From Blautia luti (GTDB taxonomy: Bacteria; Bacillota; Clostridia; Lachnospirales; Lachnospiraceae): 55,202 nucleotides of DNA. Below, piece after piece: positions 48,228-55,023 of the stretch. The translations under genes were made by a program, and so were the position numbers. A model generated the notes under the pieces. That model had not been told where the DNA came from. It did not search any database and was given only the letters and a program-made list of their open reading frames with translations. The DNA lies in contig NZ_JAAITI010000024.1 of the NCBI RefSeq assembly GCF_013304735.1, positions 1 through 55,202 on the forward strand, given 5' to 3'. The number at the start of each line of letters is the position of its first letter. The first letter of the stretch is position 1.

Positions 48228-49865
48228 ATGGAATTCCGTAAAAACGATATACTGACTTTGGATATAGAGGATTGCGGAGTTGACGGTGAAGGTATCGGGA
48301 AAGCCGATGGCTTCACCGTTTTTGTGAAGGACGCCGTGATCGGAGACCGGATCAGCGCCAAGATCATCAAGGCAAAAAAGAACTACGGCTATGGCCGTCT
48401 GATGGAGGTGATCACACCGTCCCCGTACCGTGTGAAACCGGCCTGCTCCATTGCCCGTCAGTGTGGAGGATGCCAGCTTCAGGCATTATCCTATGAGCAG
48501 CAGCTGAAATTCAAGGAGAAAAAAGTCCGTGGCCATCTGGAGCGGATTGGAGGTTTTAAGGATTTCCCCATGGAACCGATCATGGGAATGGATGAGCCTT
48601 ACCATTACCGCAACAAGGCACAGTTCCCAGTAGGAAAAAATAAAGACGGAAAGATCATCACCGGTTTTTATGCAGGAAGGACCCATTCTATTATTGACAA
48701 CCGGGACTGTATTCTGGGAGTGAAACAGAATAAAGAGGTTCTGGACCGTGTGATCGGCCATATGGAGAAATATCATGTACAGCCTTATGATGAGACAACA
48801 GGAAAGGGTCTTGTACGCCATATTATGATCCGCTATGGTTTCCATACAGATGAGATGATGGTCTGTCTGATCTTAAACGGAGATAAGATCCCGGCAGAAA
48901 AAGCTCTGGTGGACTCTTTGTGTGAAATTCCGGAAATGACCAGCATCACCATCAATGTCAATAAAAAACGGAACAATATGATCCTGGGAGATCAGCTTCG
49001 TCTCCTCTGGGGACAGTCCTATATAACGGACAGTATCGGAAATATCTCCTATCAGATCTCGCCGCTGTCCTTTTTCCAGGTCAATCCCATCCAGACCGAA
49101 AAACTGTACGGAAAGGCCCTGGAGTACGCAGGTCTCACCGGAAATGAAACAGTCTGGGACCTGTACTGTGGAATCGGAACCATCTCCCTGTTCCTGGCTC
49201 AGAAAGCAAAATTTGTCCGCGGCGTGGAGATCGTACCACAGGCCATTGACAATGCAAGAGAGAATGCTAAGCTTAATGGAATCGAGAACGTGGAGTTTTT
49301 TGTTGGAAAAGCAGAGGAAGTACTGCCGAGGGAGTATGAGAAGAATGGCGTCTACGCAGATGTTATTGTGGTAGATCCGCCAAGAAAGGGTTGTGATGAG
49401 GTACTTCTGAATACGATCCTTAAGATGAAACCGGAGAGGGTTGTTTATGTGAGCTGTGATAGTGCTACGTTGGCCAGGGATCTGAAGGTGCTTTGTGCGG
49501 AGGATTATGAGTTGATGCGGGTTTCTACTACGGATATGTTTCCGCAGAGTACGCATGTGGAGACGGTTGTTCTTTTATCCCAACAAAAACCAGATGACAC
49601 GATAGAGATCGACTTAGATCTGGATGAGCTGGATGCCACCAGTGCCGAGTTGAAAGCAACCTATCAGGAAATCAAGGATTATGTGCTGAAAGAATCTGGC
49701 TTGAAGGTTTCAAGTTTATATATTTCTCAGGTAAAACGCAAATGTGGAATTGAAGTGGGAGAAAACTATAATCTTCCAAAATCAGAAAATGCAAGAGTTC
49801 CACAATGCCCGAAAGAGAAAGAAGATGCTATCAAGGCTGCCCTGAAATATTTTGCGATGATCTAA
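48228..49865 (+). CDS. rlmD: 23S rRNA (uracil-C5)-methyltransferase with extra C-terminal domain
   Basis: 545 residues. N-terminal TRAM domain (about 1-62). Fe-S cysteines are Cys73, Cys79, Cys82 and Cys161, close to E. coli RlmD positions. SAM motif DLYCGIGTISLFLA lies near residue 310 and the catalytic Cys410 is in YVSCDSATLARDL. Normal proteins end near STHVETVVLLS, about residue 450. Here the frame continues about 90 residues with a separate domain (IEIDLDLDELDATSAELKAT to KYFAMI). This begins where the mobile element starts and is probably contributed by it. Codon use also shifts from about 49430. The core enzyme looks intact. Confidence 0.93.
   Translation: MEFRKNDILTLDIEDCGVDGEGIGKADGFTVFVKDAVIGDRISAKIIKAKKNYGYGRLMEVITPSPYRVKPACSIARQCGGCQLQALSYEQQLKFKEKKVRGHLERIGGFKDFPMEPIMGMDEPYHYRNKAQFPVGKNKDGKIITGFYAGRTHSIIDNRDCILGVKQNKEVLDRVIGHMEKYHVQPYDETTGKGLVRHIMIRYGFHTDEMMVCLILNGDKIPAEKALVDSLCEIPEMTSITINVNKKRNNMILGDQLRLLWGQSYITDSIGNISYQISPLSFFQVNPIQTEKLYGKALEYAGLTGNETVWDLYCGIGTISLFLAQKAKFVRGVEIVPQAIDNARENAKLNGIENVEFFVGKAEEVLPREYEKNGVYADVIVVDPPRKGCDEVLLNTILKMKPERVVYVSCDSATLARDLKVLCAEDYELMRVSTTDMFPQSTHVETVVLLSQQKPDDTIEIDLDLDELDATSAELKATYQEIKDYVLKESGLKVSSLYISQVKRKCGIEVGENYNLPKSENARVPQCPKEKEDAIKAALKYFAMI
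49440..49585 (+). mobile_element. Probable attachment junction in the 3' end of rlmD
   Basis: The last conserved codons (ACGCATGTGGAGACGGTTGT) are the kind of site used by ICEs that insert in the rum gene of Firmicutes. Codon choice before this point follows the chromosome, and after it a foreign domain is fused. The exact crossover base cannot be fixed without the other end of the element. Confidence 0.5.
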
Positions 49866-49896
49866 GAACATCGCTGATTTCAAGGAGGAATAACAC

Positions 49897-50268
49897 ATGA
49901 AAAGCACATTTGAAAAAATGGGTGGAACCTACACACTTGGCGCAGACGGAATTTATTATCCGAATCTTGTTAGTACAGATGAAGAACCGCATTATGGGAA
50001 ATATGGAATGATGCGAAAAACGTATCTGAAAGAGCATCGTCCGGCAATGTATTCACTGTATATGTTGGAAGACAGATTGACAGAACATCTGAATGCTGTG
50101 GACGATGAAGCACAGGAGAGAATGGACATTCTAGTGCGTCAGATGATGGAAAAGGAAGGCATTACGGAAGAAATGAAAGCTTGTGACCAGATGGAATGGG
50201 TCAGGGCTGTAAATAATATCCGAAATGTAGCAGAAGAGATTGTCTTAAAAGAATTAGTGTATATTTAA
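49897..50268 (+). CDS. tnpV: TnpV-family transposon-encoded protein
   Basis: 123 residues. It resembles TnpV (PF14198), a small protein of Tn4451-like and other clostridial mobile elements. Family features: a YTLGADGIYYPNL start, HYGKYGMMRKTYLKEHRP in the middle and MEWVRAVNNIRNVAEEIV at the end. Its role is not known in detail. AAGGAGGAA precedes the ATG. It lies 31 bases after the rlmD stop and is followed by a terminator. Confidence 0.93.
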   Translation: MKSTFEKMGGTYTLGADGIYYPNLVSTDEEPHYGKYGMMRKTYLKEHRPAMYSLYMLEDRLTEHLNAVDDEAQERMDILVRQMMEKEGITEEMKACDQMEWVRAVNNIRNVAEEIVLKELVYI

Positions 50269-50274
50269 AGCGTG

Positions 50275-50298
50275 GAAAGCTCCTTCGGGAGCTTTTTA
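50275..50298 (+). terminator. Terminator after tnpV
   Basis: AAAGCTCC pairs with GGGAGCTTT around TTC, followed by T. Confidence 0.9.
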
Positions 50299-50479
50299 CC
50301 GTTTCTACAAACAATTTTTTCTCGTGCCGGAAAGCAATCTATTTACATGGAACAGATGCAGAGAGAAAAAATATTGGAAGGTTATGATTCTTGATCAGCT
50401 TTTTTGCTATTGCTCTTTTGAAGATGGTAAAAAAACAAGTGATATGGTAAAATAATACTATTAGATTGAACGGACAGAA

Positions 50480-50632
50480 ATGAGGAAAGTTGATGAATTA
50501 AGAAATGTAATTGCAAATCAATTTGCCTGCGAATATAAGGCTTATGACTTTGGGGAAATCTGTAATGCATTCATTGATGATTTGATTAGATTAATGGAAA
50601 ATAGTATTAAAAATGAACAAGGCAATTTTTAG
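50480..50632 (+). CDS. 50-residue hypothetical protein
   Basis: Open frame MRKVDELRNVIANQFACEYK and on to NEQGNF. It is AT-rich, acidic/amphipathic and predicted helical. No clear ribosome site is visible (GGACAGAA only). It lies 24 bases before the 284-residue cargo gene in the same direction, so the two may form a pair. It could also be a remnant of a longer gene. No family recognised. Confidence 0.45.
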   Translation: MRKVDELRNVIANQFACEYKAYDFGEICNAFIDDLIRLMENSIKNEQGNF

Positions 50633-50656
50633 TTGACATAAGGAGAACAGAAAAAT

Positions 50657-51511
50657 ATGAAAAAATATTACGCAGAAAGACATGGTTTACTTACAAAGCA
50701 ACTACAGATAGATTTTGATGAGTTATTACAGTATTTCGGACAGGTATATAAATATTTTTGTGATAAAGAGTATTTTGAAGTGGCTACAAGAGGAGTGTGG
50801 AGGCAAATTCCTTATACGCAGGATTCGGAGCAGATTTTACCACCAAGTTTGTTGCCATCACCGGAAGTGTATTTTGCAACATGCTTACAGGATAAAGAGG
50901 TTTGGCCAATTTGGCAATATCTTGAAGAATATGATGAGCAGACATTGTTTTCAGTGATTGAGATTTTATACGACCATATTGGTGTTTATAACTATGAAAC
51001 AGATCAGTTTGAAAATGAAGCACAAAAGGAAGAATTTGCTGAACAAATTAATAATATCTTACGTGCATATAAAGAGGGATATTATCTTGAACCGACAAAT
51101 GGATTTATAATGCAAATACCTAACGGTGCGTTGCGTGAACAGTTAGAATATGACGGTTCTGATTTACCCGATTCAGTATATGAGCAATTAGCAACAGCCA
51201 CAGAAATGTATTATCGTTTTGATGCCAATTTAGAACAGAAAAAGAAAGCTATTAATATTCTTGCCGATATTTTGGAAAGTGAACGTGAAGAAGTAAAAGA
51301 TACTTTAAATGCTGAGTATGAAGTTCCTAAAAATGAACATGATAAGTTGATTTTTGGTATAGTTAATGGTTATAATATTCGCCATAATCGTGCAGATCAA
51401 AAGAACGATTATAGCAAAGAAATATGGTATGATTGGATGATGCAATATTATACAAGCGTAATAATAGCATTTTACAAGTTGAAAAATAAGTATACTGATA
51501 TTGATTTTTAA
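50657..51511 (+). CDS. Unidentified AT-rich cargo protein, possible HEPN-like C-terminus
   Basis: 284 residues, no membrane segment or signal peptide. The N-terminal half (about 1-130) is rich in Tyr, Glu and Gln (FDELLQYFGQVYKYF). A middle helical part follows (about 130-235). The C-terminal part (about 240-284) has GYNIRHNRADQK followed by a hydrophobic helix. This resembles the closing part of abortive-infection-type proteins with an RxxxxH-like motif, but the fit is weak. AAGGAGAAC precedes the ATG. Base composition is much more AT-rich than the chromosome. A defence function is only a guess from cargo position. Confidence 0.75.
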   Translation: MKKYYAERHGLLTKQLQIDFDELLQYFGQVYKYFCDKEYFEVATRGVWRQIPYTQDSEQILPPSLLPSPEVYFATCLQDKEVWPIWQYLEEYDEQTLFSVIEILYDHIGVYNYETDQFENEAQKEEFAEQINNILRAYKEGYYLEPTNGFIMQIPNGALREQLEYDGSDLPDSVYEQLATATEMYYRFDANLEQKKKAINILADILESEREEVKDTLNAEYEVPKNEHDKLIFGIVNGYNIRHNRADQKNDYSKEIWYDWMMQYYTSVIIAFYKLKNKYTDIDF

Positions 51512-51650
51512 ATGGTGAGTTAAATGATATCTCCCTAAGTGGAGTATAAATTTTTTCTCAAAAGGTGATGGTTTCGCTATTTAGCATAAAAAGTAACTTA
51601 GAAGTTTCAGAATTAAGTTAATCGTGCCACATGGCTTGATTATAAAAGCA
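51512..51650 (+). other. Gap before the yjdF riboswitch
   Basis: AT-rich, no gene seen. It may hold the promoter of the yjdF unit, but I see no clear -35/-10 pair. Confidence 0.35.
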
Positions 51651-51654
51651 AAGA

Positions 51655-51770
51655 TAAAAACGCAACGTACATCTTTGATGTACCAGAGCCGGTAGGTAGC
51701 CCGGCCGTCCTATATAAATAGGGTAAGTAACCTGCCCCTCCGGGTTGTCCATTCTTTGTTCAATCATTTT
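51655..51770 (+). ncRNA. yjdF-type riboswitch
   Basis: A run of stems: GTACATC/GATGTAC (51667-51683), GCCGG/CCGGC (51688-51705), CCTAT/ATAGG (51709-51722) and AACC/GGTT (51729-51746). It lies directly upstream of a YjdF (DUF2992) gene, as the known yjdF motif does; that RNA binds aza-aromatic compounds. The call rests on this position plus the conserved-looking GCCGGTAGGTAGCCCGGCC core. No terminator is visible, so control is more likely at translation. Confidence 0.72.
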
Positions 51771-51784
51771 TAGGAGGGATTTTT

Positions 51785-52201
51785 ATGGACAAAGTAAATG
51801 GAAAGCTGACAGTATTTTTTGAAGAGCCGTTTTGGGTGGGAATCTTTGAACGCATCGAAGATGGTAAACTATCTGTGGCAAAGGTAACATTTGGTGCAGA
51901 GCCAAAAGATTATGAAGTACAGGAATATATTCAAAAGTGCTATTTCAGTTTGAAATTCAGTCCGGTTGTTGAAACTGTTGTAAAGGATATCAAAAGAAAT
52001 TCGAAACGGATGCAGCGGGAAACAAAGAAGCAGATGCTGGAAATAGGCATTGGTACAAAATCGCAACAGGCGTTGAAATTACAACAGGAACAGAACAAGC
52101 AGGAACGTAAAGAGAAAAGCCGCAAGAGAAAAGAGGCAGAAGAGCAGCGAATGTTTGAACTGAAACAGCGAAAGAAAAGAGAAAAGCATAAGGGACATTA
52201 A
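51785..52201 (+). CDS. yjdF: YjdF family protein (DUF2992)
   Basis: 138 residues. The N-terminal domain (about 1-65) starts KLTVFFEEPFWVGIFERIED and continues VTFGAEPKDYEVQEYI, typical of DUF2992/YjdF. The C-terminal half (about 70-138) is very basic and Gln/Lys/Glu-rich, probably a long helix. Function unknown; in B. subtilis its homologue is controlled by a riboswitch that senses aza-aromatics, suggesting a role in dealing with toxic ring compounds. TAGGAGGG precedes the ATG. Confidence 0.93.
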   Translation: MDKVNGKLTVFFEEPFWVGIFERIEDGKLSVAKVTFGAEPKDYEVQEYIQKCYFSLKFSPVVETVVKDIKRNSKRMQRETKKQMLEIGIGTKSQQALKLQQEQNKQERKEKSRKRKEAEEQRMFELKQRKKREKHKGH

Positions 52202-52261
52202 AGTTCCTTGGGCTTTTACTCAAATCGTAAATTTTTGAATAAAGCTTTCGGGGGTGTTTCT

Positions 52262-52642
52262 ATGAAGAAAAAAGTACTTGCAATTATGTTGGTTGCCGTA
52301 TCAATAATGCTGATTTCGGCGTGCGGAAAAAAAGAAAAACTATACGAAATTCCTGACCTATCGAAGTATAAGACAGATTATGTAGGAGATTCTTCGAATG
52401 TTATAAATATTGTAAGCGGTCAAGAGTATCCGGAGGGATACTCATATGATAGTATAGAGATACAATCTGAAACAGAGCCTTATGGATTAACAGTTTTTCT
52501 AAAAGATGAGCCGTCTGCAGTCAAGCTTGAAGATGAATTGCAGGTTAATGCAGATATGACATTTGATTTGATTGGTAATTTGGGAACAATTGATTATAAA
52601 ACAGCAGATAGCAAAGAAATTATTGTATCATATGAACGGTGA
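52262..52642 (+). CDS. Small lipoprotein, DUF4825-like
   Basis: 126 residues from the ATG at 52262. The N-terminus is a lipoprotein signal (KKKVLAIMLVAVSIMLISAC) with the lipobox Cys at about 20. The mature part has YKTDYVGDSSNVINIV and PYGLTVFLKD, resembling DUF4825, a small domain in Clostridia surface proteins. Role unknown. A GGGGGTG site precedes the start. A strong terminator follows. Confidence 0.8.
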   Translation: MKKKVLAIMLVAVSIMLISACGKKEKLYEIPDLSKYKTDYVGDSSNVINIVSGQEYPEGYSYDSIEIQSETEPYGLTVFLKDEPSAVKLEDELQVNADMTFDLIGNLGTIDYKTADSKEIIVSYER

Positions 52643-52685
52643 TATATTTTTAGTCAACTTTTAGACAATTTGAAGAGCAGAATAT

Positions 52686-52725
52686 AAAAAGGCGTATGGA
52701 AGTTTTGATTTCCATACGCCTTTTT
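52686..52725. terminator. Bidirectional terminator
   Basis: AAAAGGCGTATGGAA pairs perfectly with TTCCATACGCCTTTT, with A and T tracts outside. It separates the lipoprotein gene from the convergent relaxase gene. Confidence 0.95.
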
Positions 52726-52784
52726 GAAAGGAGTTTATTTTTGAACAAGAGATTTGTAAGAGCATGTTATCTACTCGAAGATGA

Positions 52785-54494
52785 TTACAATTCCATATCA
52801 TAGGACTTTTTCTTAGCTCTTGCAGGCTGATTTCGCCGCATTTCCTGTTCTCGCTGATATTTAAGTTCCCATGCACGATGGGAGAAAACATCAGGATCCT
52901 CCACATTGAGATAATCCACCTCATCGGCTGCAATATCACGACGGTGATAGTCATAATATTTACCGAAAGTCCCCTTGAGCTGTTCAATCAGCTTATCCCG
53001 GAAATCAGGACGTATCTGGATTCTGGTATCCAGTAACTCGGCATATTGTTCTGGTTCAGGATGAAATTTTTCTTCCCGGAAAGCGGCGGCATCTTTTTCA
53101 AGCTGTTTTTTGAGCGAGATGTCCTGAGAATCTAGGATATCAAGATTGTTATTCATTTGGTCATATTTCTTGGATAGATTTGTCATATCTTTATCGGTAG
53201 AGCATTGTGCCTGGAAGATTAGCTGCTCTTTCCTTGATTTCAGTTCTTCAATTTCTTCGGTAACAGTGGTAAGCTGCTGATTCAATTTTATATGCTGGAT
53301 GGGATTCAAAATACTGGTTTTCTCTTTTTTCACATTCAGTTCTTTCCGCTCTGTAACTTTAGCTTTGAGTTTCTTTTTAATGGTGTTGTATTTATTCAGT
53401 ATTGGATTAAAATGATTCATCCAGTCATGGATCACTTCTTTTTGCATCTCATTGTGGAGCAAATGATACTGTGTAAAAATCATATGATTGCGGATCGCTT
53501 CTAACGTTTCAGCTATTATTGGAATAGACTTTTCTACAGCTTCAGCCAGTTTTGCTACCTTTGCTTTTAATTCTCGGAGCATTTTGTTATCCGCACGAAT
53601 CTGACGGTTGATTTCACAGCGGTCTGCTATCATGCCTTTCTTTTCCATATTCTGGGCAATGTAGCCTTCATGGATGGTTGGCTGTTCGGTGATTCCCTGA
53701 TCTGCAAAGCTGCGGTGATCAATGGTAGCATTTATCTGATTACGTGCAAGCATTTTATTTACGGCATCTGCCCAGTTTGCCCGCCAGATACAAAGTTGTT
53801 CATCACTGTTCCATTGTTGGGAAATAGGATTCTGTCTGCCATATCGGCTGCTCTTGGGGTGTTTATCAATCCGTTCATATCCTTTTTCCTGTGCAACAGA
53901 GGAAGTCAGATATTCTTTCTTTTTTCCAACTTTATAGCGATATTGCTTTTCCCATCCCTGTTTCTGAGCAGTTTTAAATTCAGAAGCAGTAAACCCTTTT
54001 TCTTCCCCATCTTTGATACAGAGATATTCTTTTTCTGTTTTATACTGCCATGTTCCATTTTCATTTAATGGTCGGACAGTAAGAAGAATGTGTGCATGGG
54101 GATTGTGACCATCTGTATCGTGAATGGCAAAATCAGCACACATCCCCATATCTACAAAATTCTTTTTAATAAAATCTTGAAGAAGAGAAATATTGCTGTC
54201 TTTATCCAACTCAACGGGGAGTGCGACAACAAATTCTCTTGCAAGTCGGCTGTCTTTGGTCTTTTCGGTTTCTTCCACAGCATTCCAGAGTTGTTCCCGG
54301 TCATTCCATTCCAATGGAGCCATTGGAGGAAGCATCACCTCCTGATAGATCAGCCCCTGCTTTCTGGTATAGTCATGCTGGATGCCGTCATAATCATTGT
54401 ACATGCGGCTACAGCTCATATAAGCAGAAGCAGCAACGGCAGACCGACCGGAACCACGGCTGACGACTTTGGCTTGCATATGATAAATTGCCAT
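52785..54494 (-). CDS. mobA: MobA/MobL family relaxase (MobQ)
   Basis: 569 residues from the ATG at 54494 behind AGGAGGTG; the longer frame upstream runs through the oriT region and is not real. The relaxase domain (1-210) starts YHMQAKVVSRGSGRSAVAAS, with the metal-binding HNPHAH triad at His130, His133 and His135. The catalytic Tyr is probably near the N-terminus. The C-terminal half (about 320-569) is a long coiled-coil region. It nicks oriT and leads the strand into the recipient. The putative oriT lies just upstream. DUF3847 is the neighbour, a frequent pair. Confidence 0.95.
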   Translation of the reverse strand: MAIYHMQAKVVSRGSGRSAVAASAYMSCSRMYNDYDGIQHDYTRKQGLIYQEVMLPPMAPLEWNDREQLWNAVEETEKTKDSRLAREFVVALPVELDKDSNISLLQDFIKKNFVDMGMCADFAIHDTDGHNPHAHILLTVRPLNENGTWQYKTEKEYLCIKDGEEKGFTASEFKTAQKQGWEKQYRYKVGKKKEYLTSSVAQEKGYERIDKHPKSSRYGRQNPISQQWNSDEQLCIWRANWADAVNKMLARNQINATIDHRSFADQGITEQPTIHEGYIAQNMEKKGMIADRCEINRQIRADNKMLRELKAKVAKLAEAVEKSIPIIAETLEAIRNHMIFTQYHLLHNEMQKEVIHDWMNHFNPILNKYNTIKKKLKAKVTERKELNVKKEKTSILNPIQHIKLNQQLTTVTEEIEELKSRKEQLIFQAQCSTDKDMTNLSKKYDQMNNNLDILDSQDISLKKQLEKDAAAFREEKFHPEPEQYAELLDTRIQIRPDFRDKLIEQLKGTFGKYYDYHRRDIAADEVDYLNVEDPDVFSHRAWELKYQREQEMRRNQPARAKKKSYDMEL

Positions 54495-54510
54495 ATCTGG
54501 CACCTCCTTT
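54474..54510 (-). repeat. Repeated translation-start leader (copy 1)
   Basis: GCCATATCTGGCACCTCCTTT (read on plus) spans the ribosome site and start of mobA. The same 21 bases occur at the start of the DUF3847 gene (54850-54870). Confidence 0.8.
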
Positions 54511-54567
54511 CGATGTTGCCTGCAACAGCGGATAAAGCCCTCGGCAGAGCGCACGAGCCCCGAAGGG

Positions 54568-54617
54568 GATACCACTGCCTGATTTATCAGGTGGTGAGTA
54601 AGTGCGCCCTTCGGGAG
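54568..54617 (+). other. Putative oriT, RSF1010/MobQ type
   Basis: An inverted repeat (CCTGA 54578-54582 and TCAGG 54587-54591, extendable outward with G.T pairs to about 9 bp) is followed by GTAAGTGCGCCCT (54598-54610). This matches the conserved nick block of the RSF1010/R1162 oriT (TAARTGCGCCCT). The order, inverted repeat then nick block, is the same. It lies between DUF3847 and the relaxase gene. Confidence 0.8.
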
Positions 54618-54631
54618 TAGAACTTGTGCGT

Positions 54632-54853
54632 TTACATTCCCCGTAGCCGGATCATCAGCTCCCGTTTCAGGGAATCTAAATCCATTTCTTTAATATGGGG
54701 AACAATACTTTCCAGAATTGCTCCTTCTTGGACTAACCTGTGTGTTCTGGCATCACGTTCTTTTTTGCGATTTCTTGCTTCGGCTTCTTCCTGGCGGTGT
54801 CTTGCCTGTAAAAGTGCTTTTTCTTCCGGTGTCATGATTTTTTTATCTGCCAT
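54632..54853 (-). CDS. DUF3847 family protein
   Basis: 73 residues from the ATG at 54853 behind AGGAGGTG. Nearly all charged and helical: KKIMTPEEKALLQARHRQEE at the start and LDSLKRELMIRLRG at the end. DUF3847 proteins often sit directly before MobA/MobL genes in clostridial elements and may be an accessory DNA-binding or mobilisation factor (inference). Its start region repeats that of mobA. Confidence 0.88.
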   Translation of the reverse strand: MADKKIMTPEEKALLQARHRQEEAEARNRKKERDARTHRLVQEGAILESIVPHIKEMDLDSLKRELMIRLRGM

Positions 54854-54870
54854 ATCTGGCACCTCCTTTT
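54850..54870 (-). repeat. Repeated translation-start leader (copy 2)
   Basis: GCCATATCTGGCACCTCCTTT (read on plus), identical to the stretch at the mobA start. Both genes thus share their ribosome site and first codon context. Confidence 0.8.
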
Positions 54871-54913
54871 TATGCCCGTATCCGGGCAGTTTTGGTTTTA
54901 AAATCTTTTGGTT

Positions 54914-54991
54914 TGGTACTATGGTTTTAGATAACTGACAGTGACATATTTCCGGTAATAAATGAGGAAAGAAAGTAGTACCACTGTCAGT
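54914..54991. repeat. Two interleaved inverted repeats (pseudoknot-like order)
   Basis: TGGTACTA (54914-54921) matches TAGTACCA (54976-54983). ACTGACAGTG (54934-54943) matches CACTGTCAGT (54982-54991). All pairs are perfect. The order A-B-A'-B' cannot nest, as in a pseudoknot; the two right arms overlap by 2 bases. The rest of the region to 55023 holds no gene. Confidence 0.6.
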
Positions 54992-55023
54992 GAAAAGTAA
55001 TCATTGTGTTATACTTTTTTGAG

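Noticed and set aside
54495..54575. N-terminal 27-codon extension of the relaxase
   Set aside because: It lies upstream of the strong AGGAGG site, runs into the putative oriT side and lacks family similarity; the ATG at 54494 gives the normal MobA/MobL start.
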